Made by a program: the position numbers and the translations under genes. The notes beneath the pieces were generated by a model. The model was given only the letters and a program-made list of their open reading frames with translations. It was not told the origin of the DNA and made no database searches. Below are positions 1-12,600 of a stretch of 64,000 nt of DNA, one piece after another (position 1 is the stretch's first letter; each line of letters opens with the position of its first letter). The stretch comes from Neospora caninum Liverpool (Eukaryota > Apicomplexa > Conoidasida > Eucoccidiorida > Sarcocystidae), in the NCBI RefSeq assembly GCF_000208865.1, contig NC_018391.1:1426001-1490000 (forward strand). The letters are read 5' to 3'.

Positions 1-106
1 ATGTACATATATATATATATATATATGTGACTGTACGCATACATATGTCAACCGTGTACCTGAATAGGCAGGAAGAGAAAAGTCCTGTAACTTTGTGGGC
101 TCCTAC

Positions 107-543
107 CGAATTCCACTGGGGGGTTCTACAGTGACTTTTAAGCTGTTTTTCAGGACAGAAACAGGGAAATAGGGTGCCGGCATTGACGTCATGAAGAGGC
201 GAAATTTGGGCGAAACAGCTGTGTCTCGTTCTCTGTTCTGCAGACTTGCTGAGGGCGACGAACGCGGGGAAGGAGACGAGCACGAAGCAGATTCCGCCTC
301 AGACAGAGAAAATACAAACCGCTCCAGCACTGGCATCCAACTCTTCGCGAGATGGCAGTTCTGTAGCAGCACCCAGCTTCCATCTCTGAACATGACGATA
401 GCCAGAACAGGCCGCACACACGATGTCGAAAACACATATCTGCATGTATATCTATCATTCTATCTCTATCTCTATCCATCTAATCATATCCATTTCTGAG
501 TACATCAATCAAAATCTATCAAATCTATCTATCTATGCATTCA

Positions 544-628
<85 letters not shown>

Positions 629-3600
629 CTATATCTCTATATCTATCTATATTTCCCTGTATGTTTACATGTATCTTTCCATATATAAGTATGCGGNNNN
701 NNNNNNNNNNNNNNNNNNNNNNNNNNNNNNNNNNNNNNNNNNNNNNNNNNNNNNNNNNNNNNNNNNNNNNNNNNNNNNNNNNNNNNNNNNNNNNNNCGGG
801 GAGAGAATGAAGAGGAGAGGCGCGCTGTGGGAGGTCGCCGCAAAGATGTCTTCGAAGCGAGGGGGACTGAAATCCACAAAGGACTGACCTAACACCAGGA
901 CGATCAACTGTTGAACAGCGGAGATGACCTGAGCAGAAGCAGCGAGAGCAGGGACCGCATGCGGCTGAGTGTGGGTGCCTCAGAAAAAGGCTTCAAAACG
1001 AGAAGAGAGAGGCATGTGGAAAGGGAAAACGAGAAGGCGTGGTCAAGCCAGTGGAGCGCGGAACACAAAGACGCGTGTCCACTCTTTCGGTCGAGCGGTT
1101 CTCTCTCCATGTCTCGCCTCCACTGCATCAACAACGTTGTGTGCGTTTTCGAGGCTCACCTGTCGGCTGCGAATAGCTTTCACTAGGAGAAGTCGCGGAA
1201 GGTACTTTCCATCTTCCGAGAGTTCGGGGAAAGGGAAGGGCGTTTCGTGGAGACTCATGTCGCCGTCTATCCAGAGCAGCCAGGCCTCTTTGTGGTTCTC
1301 AATATGCGCACACAACCCCGAGAAAACCTTCAAGTTCGCTTCCAGAACATGCACGTTTCTCCACTCCTGTTCCGAAAACAGAGACGGCAAAGGGTTGGGC
1401 GGAGGACTCTCTTCTCCGACGCTCGAAACGCCTCGCAAAAAGACTTGCCAAGCCTGAAACAGAAGCCGACGCCAAACAGAAGGGAAAAAGGAAAGCAAAA
1501 AACAGGAGAACAAAGCAGACAGGGAGAAGTCTTCATCTTCTTTGAGGCGTACGCAGCTCCTCACCAGTGTATGTGCGTGTGCCTGCATCCGTCTCTCGCT
1601 TCCTCCCCTCTCTTCCTCTCTTCCGCCACACGTGGTGTCCTGCAGTTAATTTCCAAGTGCAGGCACAGCCCTAGGCCTCTCGACGGAGATGGAGTGCGTG
1701 CGCGGTGCCAGGCGGAGTTTGTCAGGGTCTCCTGATTGCGATCGCCAAGGCGTGAACACAGCCACAGTACAGGCACATCTACGCCTTTGTTTCCACGCAT
1801 AAACTCCACACAACGATTTCATCTTCCCACAGGCGCTTTCCGCACCCCTCCCTTCCGTTTTCATTTCCTCTAAAAGTCGAGACCTTTTCTCGGAGCGTTG
1901 CGGCTTACCTCGTGGTGGAAATCCCGGCGCTCTCGCCTGAGAACTTCCACAGCGAGAAGGAAGGCGAAGAGTAACTTGTGTTGGTGAAACAGGCCTCTGG
2001 CGACGCTGGCGAAGAGCGTTTCCGTGGCGGCGGCCAGGAGGGCGTGCAGGCGGTCTTGCGGAGAGGCATCATCTGCGGAGACGCCCCTGAGGCTTTCGCG
2101 GAAGACGAGAGTGAAGAAATCCAGAGAGTACTGATACATGGACTCTGTTTCACTCAGACCCGCCACCACAAAGTACAGTAGCGCCCCCCGCGAGGCCACT
2201 GGCGAGTAGAAACGCCGCGCGAGCTCCAATTCCTCCAGAATGCTTTCTGCGTCTCGCAGCCGCCTCGCCACATTCTCAGCTGTCGACCGGGACTGATGCA
2301 AGGCTTGCACGACCTTCTCGTCGTCCAAAATGTTGCCGCCCGTCTCGAACACAGCTGAAGAATCAACTCCTCCTAAACGCCCGCGACAGCCACAACGCCA
2401 CGGAAAACCGAAAAAGAAANNNNNNNNNNNNNNNNNNNNNNNNNNNNNNNNNNNNNNNNNNNNNNNNNNNNNNNNNNNNNNNNNNNNNNNNNNNNNNNNN
2501 NNNNNNNNNNNNNNNNNNNTATATATATATATATATTTATATATTTATATATATCTATATATAGATATATATAAATATATATAAATATATAAATATATAT
2601 ATATATATATATAATGTTTGAAAGGCGTATCTTCTTGAGGTAAGACATCTGGAGATGTTTTGTTCACCGGTCTCCGAACGCTTCTGCACGGGGGTCAAGC
2701 CGCACGAGTGCCGGTCAGAAAACTGGCTGTGGGCTTCCCGGATTCCGCTCGGAGTCCGTGCCAGGGCTTACTAGCTGCTTCAAGGCGCGTTTGTCTTTGG
2801 TGATTTGCACGAGCGTCTCGGAGCTCCGCTTCTCTGTGTCGGGCGTTTTCAGACGGACGACTTCCGTAAGCAGCTGCTGCTCGAGTCCCTCAGGCGTCAC
2901 TGTGAAGTTTATGAGCATAACCTACGACACATCCAGAGACCACCTCTCACTGAAGCCCGTCCAGGCGTGACACACGAAAAAGGCAGGCACTGCAGCCGCG
3001 CAAACGACAGACGGAAGCGTACACACAGAAAAGTACACACGCGACAACCTGCACGCCGGCACTGTCTCTCGCGATGCGTGTACGCGCCTGGGTTTGTCGG
3101 GTTTTGTCTCCCTGCGCAGCTTTATCGGTCTCCCTGCAGGTGGACTGCCTCGCTCAAAGCGAGGAGGCGTGGGGGTGCGAAGAGACACCCGAACATGCGC
3201 TTCCGACAGAAAGCTGTCCATATTTCTTCATCTGTGTACACTCCGCGTCGGCGCTCTCTCCGCCTGCGGGCGTTTCGAGCTCTCTGGCGGGACTGACCTT
3301 GAGGGCGACTTCGGGGAGGTAGTGGGGATTGGCAGCTTTTGTCGAGAGGAAAAGAGAGAAGTTTCTGTCTACCTCGACCGTTTTTTCTCCGATTTTTATC
3401 TTCACCGGGCTGAAGGCTCCCGCGCGAGCTCTGGGCAGAAGGAGGAGGGGGTCGAGGAGCGGCGGGAGAGCTTCGCCGACGTCTTCAATCTGAGGAAACA
3501 AAACGGAAACAAAAAGGAACGAACGACGCCATGAAAAGTGTCTCTGCGCTTGGCGCTCCGAAGACTCCGGAGACCCCCCGTGCCCCGGAGACGACAGGCG

Positions 3601-6600
3601 GCGACGGGAAGATGACGGAAATCCGATTGCATGCAGTTCATTGGGCATGCAGTTCATTTGGCATGCAGTTCATTCTGCATGCAGTTCCTTTGGCATGTAG
3701 TGCATTTGGCATGTAGTTCATGTGTCGATGAAAAAACGACAACGATGAGACGTTTTGATTAACCACATAGAAGATGAAGCTGAAGACGGACCCCAACGAA
3801 CGGGTTCAACTACTGTGGCGAGCTAGAAAATACTTCGAGACAGACGCGCAGAGAAGCGGACGGCGGCGGCAGAGAGGGTACAGGTAGCAGCGCATGCAGA
3901 TCTGTATATGTACATAGGTTTGCCACCGCACAAAGGGGAGAAACCGGTTTGAACACATCTCAACGTGTATACAAGCTTCTCATGCAGATATATGTAGATA
4001 TATCGGCGGAGTTGCACGACGCCGGAGAGGCGGTTTGCTTATGTGGGAGAAGAAAGAAAGCTCAGCCGCCAGAAGAGGGACAGCGGCCACGTTTCTCGTC
4101 GTTTGCGAGAGGCGCCTTCGTGACAGAGAAACGAGAAGAGCACCCTTCCGCCGAAGAACGCGCGACGTTTTCCATGAAATAAATTTGGAGAGGCGAGGAC
4201 TGCCGCACCGACAAAATCCTCCGTCTACGAAAACAGCGAGGTGCTGACCAGAACAGGCTGCCCCACGCAAGCGGCAGAAGTTAAAATATTCAGCAGCTTC
4301 GGGTGAGACAGGTTCACGACTCGCAGCCCGTTCTCCGCCTCCTTGTTCTTCGTCCACTTCTTCGCCTGCTGCTGAGGATCGATGAACAAAGGCGCTCGAC
4401 CGAGCTTTCCCGCGCAGCGCACGAGCACGCCGCTCTCCAGAGACGTCCGGTCGGAAGGCAGTCCCTGGCGAGTCCAGAAAATCAAAAAAAGACAGGAAAG
4501 ACAGAGCAAGAAAAGTGGAGCAACAGATAAAGAAACACCCTCCAGGCAAGAAGTTCCAGAGAGACCCAATGCAGCCACCCCGACCATTATGGAGACAAAC
4601 GATACACATATCAACGCATATGTATATATATATACGTATATACGTGTATAGGTATGTGTATAGGTATGTGTATAGGTATGTGTATAGGCATGTGTATAGG
4701 TATGTGTATAGGCATGTGTATAGGTATGTGTATATGTATGTGTGTATATATTTTATATATATATATATTATATGGGTGCAGAAAGTTAATATTGACAAGC
4801 ATTACATCTCTAGGCTTTCTGGAGCCGTATGGGAAGTTTCGCTGATTGCGGCTTCGTTCGTTTTCCCTGTTTTGTTGCTCTTCAGAGATTCGTGAAAAGA
4901 CCACCCTAAGATGCCTGCAGGTGGGAGGTCGTGCGACTGGTGGCGGGAGTCGTCTGTCTGTGGATGCTGTAGACCCGCGGTGCGAGATGAAGAGACCCGC
5001 AAATGCTTTCTCGTTCTTTCCGTTCTTGTGTCTGTGTCAGTTACCACAAAACCTTGTCTGTGGCGCAGAGCTGGGGCCCCGTTTTTTTCGTGTCGCAGGC
5101 CGCGAGCTTTGGTCCCCTACTTGAAGATCCCAGTCGCGCAGTTCGATTGGGTCGGAGAGCACTTCGGTGAGGCTGAAATTTGCGGCGCATGCAACGCCCG
5201 ACGCTGCCACCATGTCTGCCCAGGCCGCCTGCAGCTTGTCTCTGTAGCAGCCAGTGAATGGGCCGAAGTAGCAGACGGCGGCGGCCGAGAGGAAAGCGTC
5301 TCCGTCCACGAACGCAAGGCGCTCGTCGAGCACAGCGATCGTGCTTTGCCATCGGGTCTAGAGCGAGGAGAGAAATGAGATAGAGACAGCAGAGACGAAT
5401 CTCGAGGCGAACAGACGGAAAAGGCCGACCCGTCGAGACCAGAGAGACACCCAGAGAAAACCGACACACCACAGAGAGGGCGAGAAGCCCCACAGAGACA
5501 ACGAGAGAAGAGAGGCAAAGCGCGAAATAGGAAGAGAATGAGACTCCGAGTTTCTCTGCCTACCGCTTCGTCTACAAGCCCAGAAGTGAGGATGCCGGCG
5601 CGATTGAGGCGTTGTTGACAGAGAGACGTCGCTTCGAGTAGTCGCTCTTTCTCTTCATTTAGCGTCGCGAGTCTCTCCTCCATCGCGTGGACCTTGGCCA
5701 TCACTTGGGTCAGTTTCGCTTCTGCCTCTGCAAGCTGGGCATTGGCGCGATCGAGCTGAGAAAGGCAAGCAGAAGACCACCGAGAACGAGACGGAGAGGA
5801 GACAGTGCGGCGCGAGTGCAGGCCCTGGGCCGTTCGTGGCCTTCGCGGATACGGGCGGCTCTTCCTTCTGGAGAAATGGCGAGGAGAGAAAGGCTGGTGG
5901 AAACGGCGAGAGGGAGAGAACAAGACGGCAAGCGAGAGAGGAGGCGAACTAGCCAAATGGAGAAAGCCAGGAAGAGAGCAAAAGAAAACAAAGAAAACAA
6001 ACTGGACAAGAGGAGGAAGCAGAAAGCTGTGAAAGAAACACCGCCTGCCACTGAGAAGAAGACAGGAGGGAAGAACCGCGCCGGGGTAGAGGAGAACAAC
6101 GGCGGGGGCGGGAGAAAAGAGGAGAGGGACAGAGAGATAGCATCAGCGGAGCAGAGAGAGGGCGACAAAGAGAAATGGAAAAGAGAAGCTTACCATTTCG
6201 TTCATCGCCGCGAGTTTTTCTCTCTTGGGGTGAACTTCGCAAGCGACTTTTGCATACGTTTGGATGGCGAGCGTCCACATGCAGAGCGACATGGCAGCAA
6301 CCGATTGCTTTCCAACCTGCTCAGGTGTATAGTCAGACCTAGAGCCACGAGACACCCGGAGAAAACAGGGGTTCAAAGCGATAATGAACGCGTCTCGAGG
6401 GAAAAGGTCGTTCTTCTTTCTCCTCTCGATATATGGACTTGTAAACTTGTGTCGAGTACTGCAGCTCTCTATCCACATGTCTCTCCACCTATCTCTCCAT
6501 CGATCTACCTAGGTGCGTCTATATCTGTCCATGTCTATGTTTCAGATACAGGTACGAGATGAGATGTCTACCGGTAGGCCTACCTGCGTGTGTACCTCCG

Positions 6601-9600
6601 AGAACCGAGTTGGAGGGCGTGTGCTTAGAGTTTATGTACTTGTTCATGCACGCGTTTTCCCACTTCCCTCTCTCTGTCTGCCGCACCGTTCACCCGCCCG
6701 CGCTCCGACCTTTTGTGTTTCCGTCTCTCTCTCTCTCTGCCTGTTCTTTTTGCACAAGTCTCTTTCGATTTTCCCGCTCCACAGAATTCAAAACTCGTCC
6801 CCCCCTTCTTTTCCCCGACAAGTGAGCCCCGCGGGTGCATGCACAAGTGTAACGCTTTCCCAAAAGTTTCTGAACACGCGAGCGGCGCGTCGCCGCACCT
6901 CTGTAGAAGCTTGTCGAGCTTTTTCAGCAGCCCAGGGGAGATGTGGTCTTTGTCGTAGTTCTTCAGTTTCGTCATCAGTGCTGCACAGTCGAAAGTCGTG
7001 GAAAGATTGAGCGGAGAAGCACAGCAGGAAAAGCCTTCCAAAGAGAATGAGCGTAGGCCTAACGCCTCGCTGCCATCAACCATTTTTACACGCAAGAAGG
7101 GAGGGGTTCTCGTTCCTTCCGGACCTGCAGAGATCCACGCGTTCGCCCATATATATATATATATATATAAATGTATGTATATATGCACATATGCATATAT
7201 GTATATATATGTGTATATGTGTGTATGTGTATATGTACATGTATATGTATATATATATATATATATATATGTATACATGTATGTATATATGTGTATATGT
7301 ACATGTATATGTATTTATGTATATGTGCGTGCATGCCTGAATGTATAAATGTACACACATGTAGTATGCACGTATATGCGACTGTGTCTGCATGGACCTA
7401 TGCATATATGTATGCATGTCTAGATGCGTACATATACACGTATGTACATGTATGTAACTGCATATGTGTGGTCAGGTATATGCAGGTGCTTCTCTTTGAA
7501 GATCCAGGCGTGTGTCATGTGCGTCTCTGGATATGTATGCCTGCAAGAGAAGCCCCGACGCGATGTCTGAAAGCATGTGTTTCGCTTCGTACCTGGATCG
7601 GAAAGAACCTTTCTGGCGGTGTCCCAGTCGGACTTTTCGCCGAGAAGGAGATTGACAACTTCCATCGTTGCGATGACAAGGGGAGGCGGTTTGGCGAAGG
7701 ATTTCATCTCTGTGAGGTCTTTCTTGTCGAGTGCATCCAGAGAGGCTGGTAGGCGGAGAAAGAGGAAGCCGCGCCAAAAACGCTTTTTCTGTTCCCCGCG
7801 TTTGTTTCCCCACGGACACCGGCGGAGGACGAAAGGCCGCCCGGCCATTTTCGACGGTCGGGCGGCAGGTCCGCGTCCACACATGGAATCGGGAAATTGT
7901 CGAGAACTTTGCAGAGAGCAATCTCGCGAGTCTTTCGATCTCCCCCCAGATTTCGTTTATTTAACAATGGAACTGCTTGGCTTTGCATCTTAGCGCGCAA
8001 TAAACCTCTTGCTGGATCAAGAGATTTAATAAAATGGGATCAAACTCCTGCTTGAGAGCCCCCTTTTTGTGGAGCAGTCAGCAGTCAAGGGAAACCTAAG
8101 GAGAAACGTCCAGAGAGATGAGAGGAAAAAGAGAGAAAAGAGAGAAAAGAGAAGAGAGGGAAGAGAGAGAAGAGAAGAGAGAGAAGAGAAGAGAGAAAAG
8201 AGAAGAGAGGGAAGAGAGAGAAGAGAAGAGAGAGAAGAGAAGAGAGAGAAGAGAAGAGAGAGAGAAGAGAGGGAAGAGAAGAGAGAGAAAAAAGAAGAGA
8301 GAGAAGAGAGAGAGGAACGCACACCTAAAAAAAAGAGAGGACCCGGCTTCCGTTCGCTTGGGCCCAGCGACGTACCGAGAGCAGCCTCAAGAGCTGGCGT
8401 TGCAGTATCGACGTCTTTCTGAGCGTCTGCTTGCAGGAGAGCGACTTCTTGCTGTTGCCCCATCACCAGTTTTCTCTCTGCAGCGACTCTCTCTTGTTCG
8501 CTGCACGCCGCGGCGCGATCGCTCTCGACGATCTTCGGGCACAGAACAAAACAGCGAAAACGATCACGGCTCTTTTTTCCCTGCGTTGTTGCCGTTGTTG
8601 TTCGTCCTGCTGGCCTCGCGCCCGTCACGCTGGCCGCCATGTCTGTTTGTGGCGACACCCTTTTTCGCGCAGAGACTGCCTTCATCCCCTCCCTTTCTCC
8701 ACTTTTTTTCCCTGTCTTCTTCTACTTTGTTCTACGCTTTCGTGTCGTTTCTCCGGTGGCTTACAGCGAGGAGTTGCTCCGACTCGCTGGTCTTCTTCTG
8801 CAGAATGGGCTCCAGCTGCTCGAGGTCTTCTCGCAGCTTCTTCACTTCTGCGTTCGTCCGATGGAGACGCTGCAGCCCGTTCGAGAGAAGGGAGCGTTGC
8901 CGCTGAAGCGCGTCTTGTCTCTCGCTCTTCAACTGCGGGGCCCAGCGGTGAAGATACACAGACGGAGCCAAGAGAGACACACACCCAATCGCATGCACAC
9001 GCAAAGCGGACGACAACTCCCTCGACGGGAAGGCCGCAAGCTCTGCAGAAAACAGCAAAGGTGCGCTTTCCCCTCTTTCCGTGTCGGTGCCTGGCAAGTC
9101 TTCTCCTCTCTCCGAGGCCTTCCGTTCATCTCGTTTCTCGCTCTCTCCTGTCTCGAGTTTGCTTTGTTTCTCTCTGTCTTTCTCCTCCGTTTTCTTCTCT
9201 GTCTCCCCTACCGTGACGACGAGCCGGAGGAGGTCAAGGAAACTCTTGGGAGTGACATAGACAGGCCGTTTGAGGTGTCTGAGAAATTCGGCTGCAGTGG
9301 CCGACGCGTGGAGGTGCGTCTGGACGCAGAGATCGGCTCGGCGCTTCGCGTCTTCCCCGTCGAGCTTGCTGGCTACGGCGCCTTCCCCCCCTCGCCAGCT
9401 CTCGCCCTGAGCCGTCTCGAGGTCGTCTCCAGTCGCGGCCTGCAAAAAGAAGTCTTTCGCGACTTCGAAGAGAGAGTCGGGCCGCCAGGCGTCGAAGAAA
9501 TCGACCGTACAGCAGGAGAGCAACGCTGGAAACCAGCGCAGGCGATAGCGGAGCGCCGATCCCGCCGGTGACATCGAGAGGACCACGTGGAGGTTCTGCG

Positions 9601-12600
9601 CGACGCGCTCGTAGAAAAACTGCAGCAGGCTCTCGCGACTGGTCTCCCGACGCGTCTCCTTCGCCAGAGGAAGGAGATCCTGCACAATCGCGTCGACTGT
9701 CTCCAGATCAAGAACCCGGGACAGCTGAACACAGACACGCCATCACAGCCAGCAGTGACAGAGACTGAGCGGGAGAAAAGAATGAAGGAAGAAACGAGCG
9801 AGAGAAAGAGAGAGAGTGAACGAGAAAAGAGAGAGAAAGGGAGAGAAAGAGAGAGAGACAGACAGAGAAAGAGAGGGTGAGGGCGAGAGAGAGGGAAAGA
9901 GAGAGGCAGAGAAAGAAGCGAAAAACGGAGAGGGCGGAGGAGAAAAGCAAAGAGAGAAAGACATGAAGAGGTAGAACGAGAGAAGGCGACAAAAGACAAG
10001 GAGAACGGAACTCGTGTGTCTCGAACATCCGCCCACAAAACCCTCAAAAGGCGCTCCTTTCGCACGTTCCCCCTTTCTCTCCTTCCTTTCCTTTCCTTTC
10101 TTTCCTTCGCCTTCTTTCTCGCGTTCTCGCTTCGTTCCCCGCGGACGCGAAGCACATCCTCAGCGGGTCCGGCGCCTCCCTGTCGGCGTCGAAGCCACCG
10201 CGGCGGCAGAAACGCCTCGCGCCTTGACAGAGAAGGTCGGTCAACAGAGCCTGCCGAGAGAGTGACAAAGGCTCTTCGTTCTTCCCGCGTTTTCTGTTCA
10301 ACAACTCGCTGTCGGCGCCTCTGAGGTTCCGCGCGTGCGTTGCGCTCTCTGGCGACGGATTCTTGCGTCGTTGCTTCCACAAAAGGACAGATCTGGGCCA
10401 GAGAGCGGGCGGGGAAAAGCGAGACGCTCTCGCAGCCAACAGGCAAGAGGAACCGCTGAACCTAGACTCGTCTCGCCTCTCGCTCAAGAGGAGACACAGG
10501 GGTTTTTTCCCGTACAGAAGAGGCGGAACCCCGGTGTCGTGCTGTCTGTGGGGACTTACCTCCCCGGTGCTGAGGAGGGTGTTGATGTCTTCGAGGAGGC
10601 CGTCGTCAACGATCTGGGTCTCGGTGAGAAGAAAGGCCGTTGGGCGGTTTTGCGAGAGCCCCGCCTGCAGCAGAAAGGCCTTTTCACACTCGCGAAACTG
10701 GTCCAGAACGGAGGCGGAAGCCTCGCGTGCGGCCTGCGCATCGGCGCCCTCGGTTCCAGCTGTCGGCGAAGAAGGCGCGTCGTCGTCGAGGGACGACACA
10801 GAAAGGGAGGAGGTTGCGGCCACGAACTCTACCTGGGCAAAAAGAAGACTCGCACCAAAGCCAGGAAACCCGAGAAGCTGGCAACAGGACCGCCCAGATC
10901 GAGAGAAAAAACATGAACGAAACCATCGTCGCGCCTCCCTTTCTTCCTTTGTCTTGTTCTTTTCGCCGCCTCTTCCCTTTTGATGTTCGCCTCTTTCTCC
11001 TTTTCTCCTGTTTTCGTCTTGCAACTTCTCCTGTTCTGCACTCTCACCACGGCGGTCTCTTGAATGAAGGCCGCGAGGCGAAAGAGCGTTTGCTTTCCCG
11101 TGCCGCCGACGCCCACGAGGAGCGCGTTCTCTCTCGGCAACATGAGGATGCGGCAGAGTCTGAAGAGGTGCTCGACGGCTTCTGAGAAGAAGACGAGGGG
11201 ACTGCCCTCGCGGCCTTCCGCCTCGACCCCGGAGGCCGGGAGACTGTCTCCAGTGTCTCCACCCTTTGCGCGCCCCGCGCCCGACGCGGTCGAGGCGAAA
11301 AGCTCGTCGCGGAAGGTCTCGAGGAGGGGAAGGATCAGCTTCGAATGAGCAGCCTCCTCGTAGAGTTTCTCTGGCGAGAAGAAGTTTCCCCACAACCGCG
11401 CGCCAGCGCCGAAGAGGAGATCTTCTCGCCACTCCACTGCGAACTTTCGGTTCACCAGAGACAGCAGCGAGGACCGAAAGAGTTGCTGGTCTTCCTCAGT
11501 CATCAGCCGGTCGTAGAAGGTGCGACACGCCTCGTGAGCCCAGAGTCTGCCGAGACAAAAGACACAGTCAACAAGTCGAAGTGCAAACCACGAGAAAGAC
11601 CGCCACGACGGGCGCATTGGCAGGCACAGCGCGAGGGAGAGAACGAGTTTTGCGAGACAGACGCAGGGGAGAGAACACGCGGTGCCGGAGCGGCCAAACC
11701 CCCAGCTGGGGTGTCGAGGCCCGCGGGCAGAGAGAGAGAGAGGACCTCGCAGCCACCGTTTTTTCAAGACAATCTGTTGATTAAAACCAAGAGAGGCGCC
11801 TCTTCTCGTCCTTTCTCTCCGGCAGGACGTAAAGAGTGAACTATGCTCGCTTCTTCTTGCGGTTTAAAACTCCCCACAGGTTGTCTGGGCGTCGAACTTC
11901 CGAGACCAAGAGGGCCTTCGGGACGCGAGAGAGGAACAGGGAGTTTTGTTTTTGCTCTTCCGTTCAGCAGCCTCTTCGGAGAGTTTTAGAGATTCTCCGA
12001 ACGCGAGCGAGGGCGCGCGCTTAAAAGGCGACGCTCGCGCCGCTCCCGGCTTGTCTGAACTCTTTCTCAGCCATGTGAGCTATATAGTGTAACGGGGCAT
12101 TAGACTGAAACCGCGAGCTTCACGAGCGCCGCACCCCTCACCGCGACTGGCGGCAGCGTAAAGCAGCTACAAGTGTTGGATGTTCCGTAGCCTCCGGTCC
12201 TCACGTGCACTTGGAAGGAAGCCTTAACACCGTTCGTCCAGACGACGCCTAGAACCTTTTCGGGAGTGTGTGAAAAGATACGCGCGAACTGAAAGAGTCG
12301 GTCCCGGATATGGAGATCCATCACTTCCACAGCTGTCTTACGCCGAGGCCAGCGCGGTAGTGCACAGACATACAGTCGGACACCCCTGGGGTATCCTTTC
12401 TCCTTCTGCCTTTTGTAGCGCTCACCGAATCAGCGTCTCCTTGTCGGGGAGGCTGTTTTTCTTCGCCGCAAGAACGCCCTGAAAGAGCTTTTTGACGTTT
12501 CGGAAATTGAAGCCGTAGACAGGGCGCGGCGGCGTAGGGAGGAAAGTCTCCCTGACCTGTGTATACAGCTCTGTTGAGAGAAAACACAAAGGCGAAACCT

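Larger units (their letters stand above)
107..2354 (-). other. Dynein AAA6 and start of C-terminal domain, interrupted by gaps
   Basis: Visible exons: 1909-2354 ([25 protein letters not shown]), 1160-1453 (WQVFLRG, EQEWRNV, LLLVKAI), 797-883 ([21 protein letters not shown], then cut by the N run), 107-385 ([35 protein letters not shown]). Between FILSP and GSWVLLQN the family normally has about 50 residues, including the SLGQGQG block; these are missing and must lie in the gap. The exon at 1909-2354 needs an incoming phase 1, but the visible exon before it (2772-2921) ends in phase 0, so a short exon is probably hidden in or near the second gap. Confidence 0.88.
2772..5357 (-). other. Dynein AAA5 (4 exons)
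   Basis: Exons: 5121-5357, 4249-4464, 3298-3489, 2772-2921, all phase 0. Conserved strings in order: [13 protein letters not shown] and [29 protein letters not shown] and [27 protein letters not shown] across the next junction; [34 protein letters not shown]5 has no P-loop in dyneins, and none is seen. The intron at 3490-4248 carries the 17-bp GCATGC repeat; the intron at 4465-5120 carries the 12-bp minisatellite. Confidence 0.95.
5564..8932 (-). other. Dynein stalk coiled coil and microtubule-binding tip (6 exons)
   Basis: Exons: 8765-8932 and 8376-8532 (outgoing helix, CC1), 7593-7745, 6899-6980 and 6194-6338 (microtubule-binding tip), 5564-5755 (returning helix, CC2). CC1 shows heptad-like [14 protein letters not shown] and [15 protein letters not shown]. 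The tip starts with [20 protein letters not shown] and continues through [18 protein letters not shown] and [18 protein letters not shown]2 is [20 protein letters not shown]. The ORF continues across 8933-9211, but I treat that stretch as an intron: removing it joins LLRLVV directly to [13 protein letters not shown], as in the family. Confidence 0.94.

Noticed and set aside
8118..8906. 262-codon plus-strand ORF starting with Arg/Lys/Glu repeats
   Set aside because: It is a translation of the polypurine tract and then runs antisense through dynein stalk exons.
8933..9211. In-frame continuation between AAA4 and stalk exons as an insertion
   Set aside because: Strong donor and acceptor, phase 0 on both sides, and removal restores the family junction, so it is treated as an intron.
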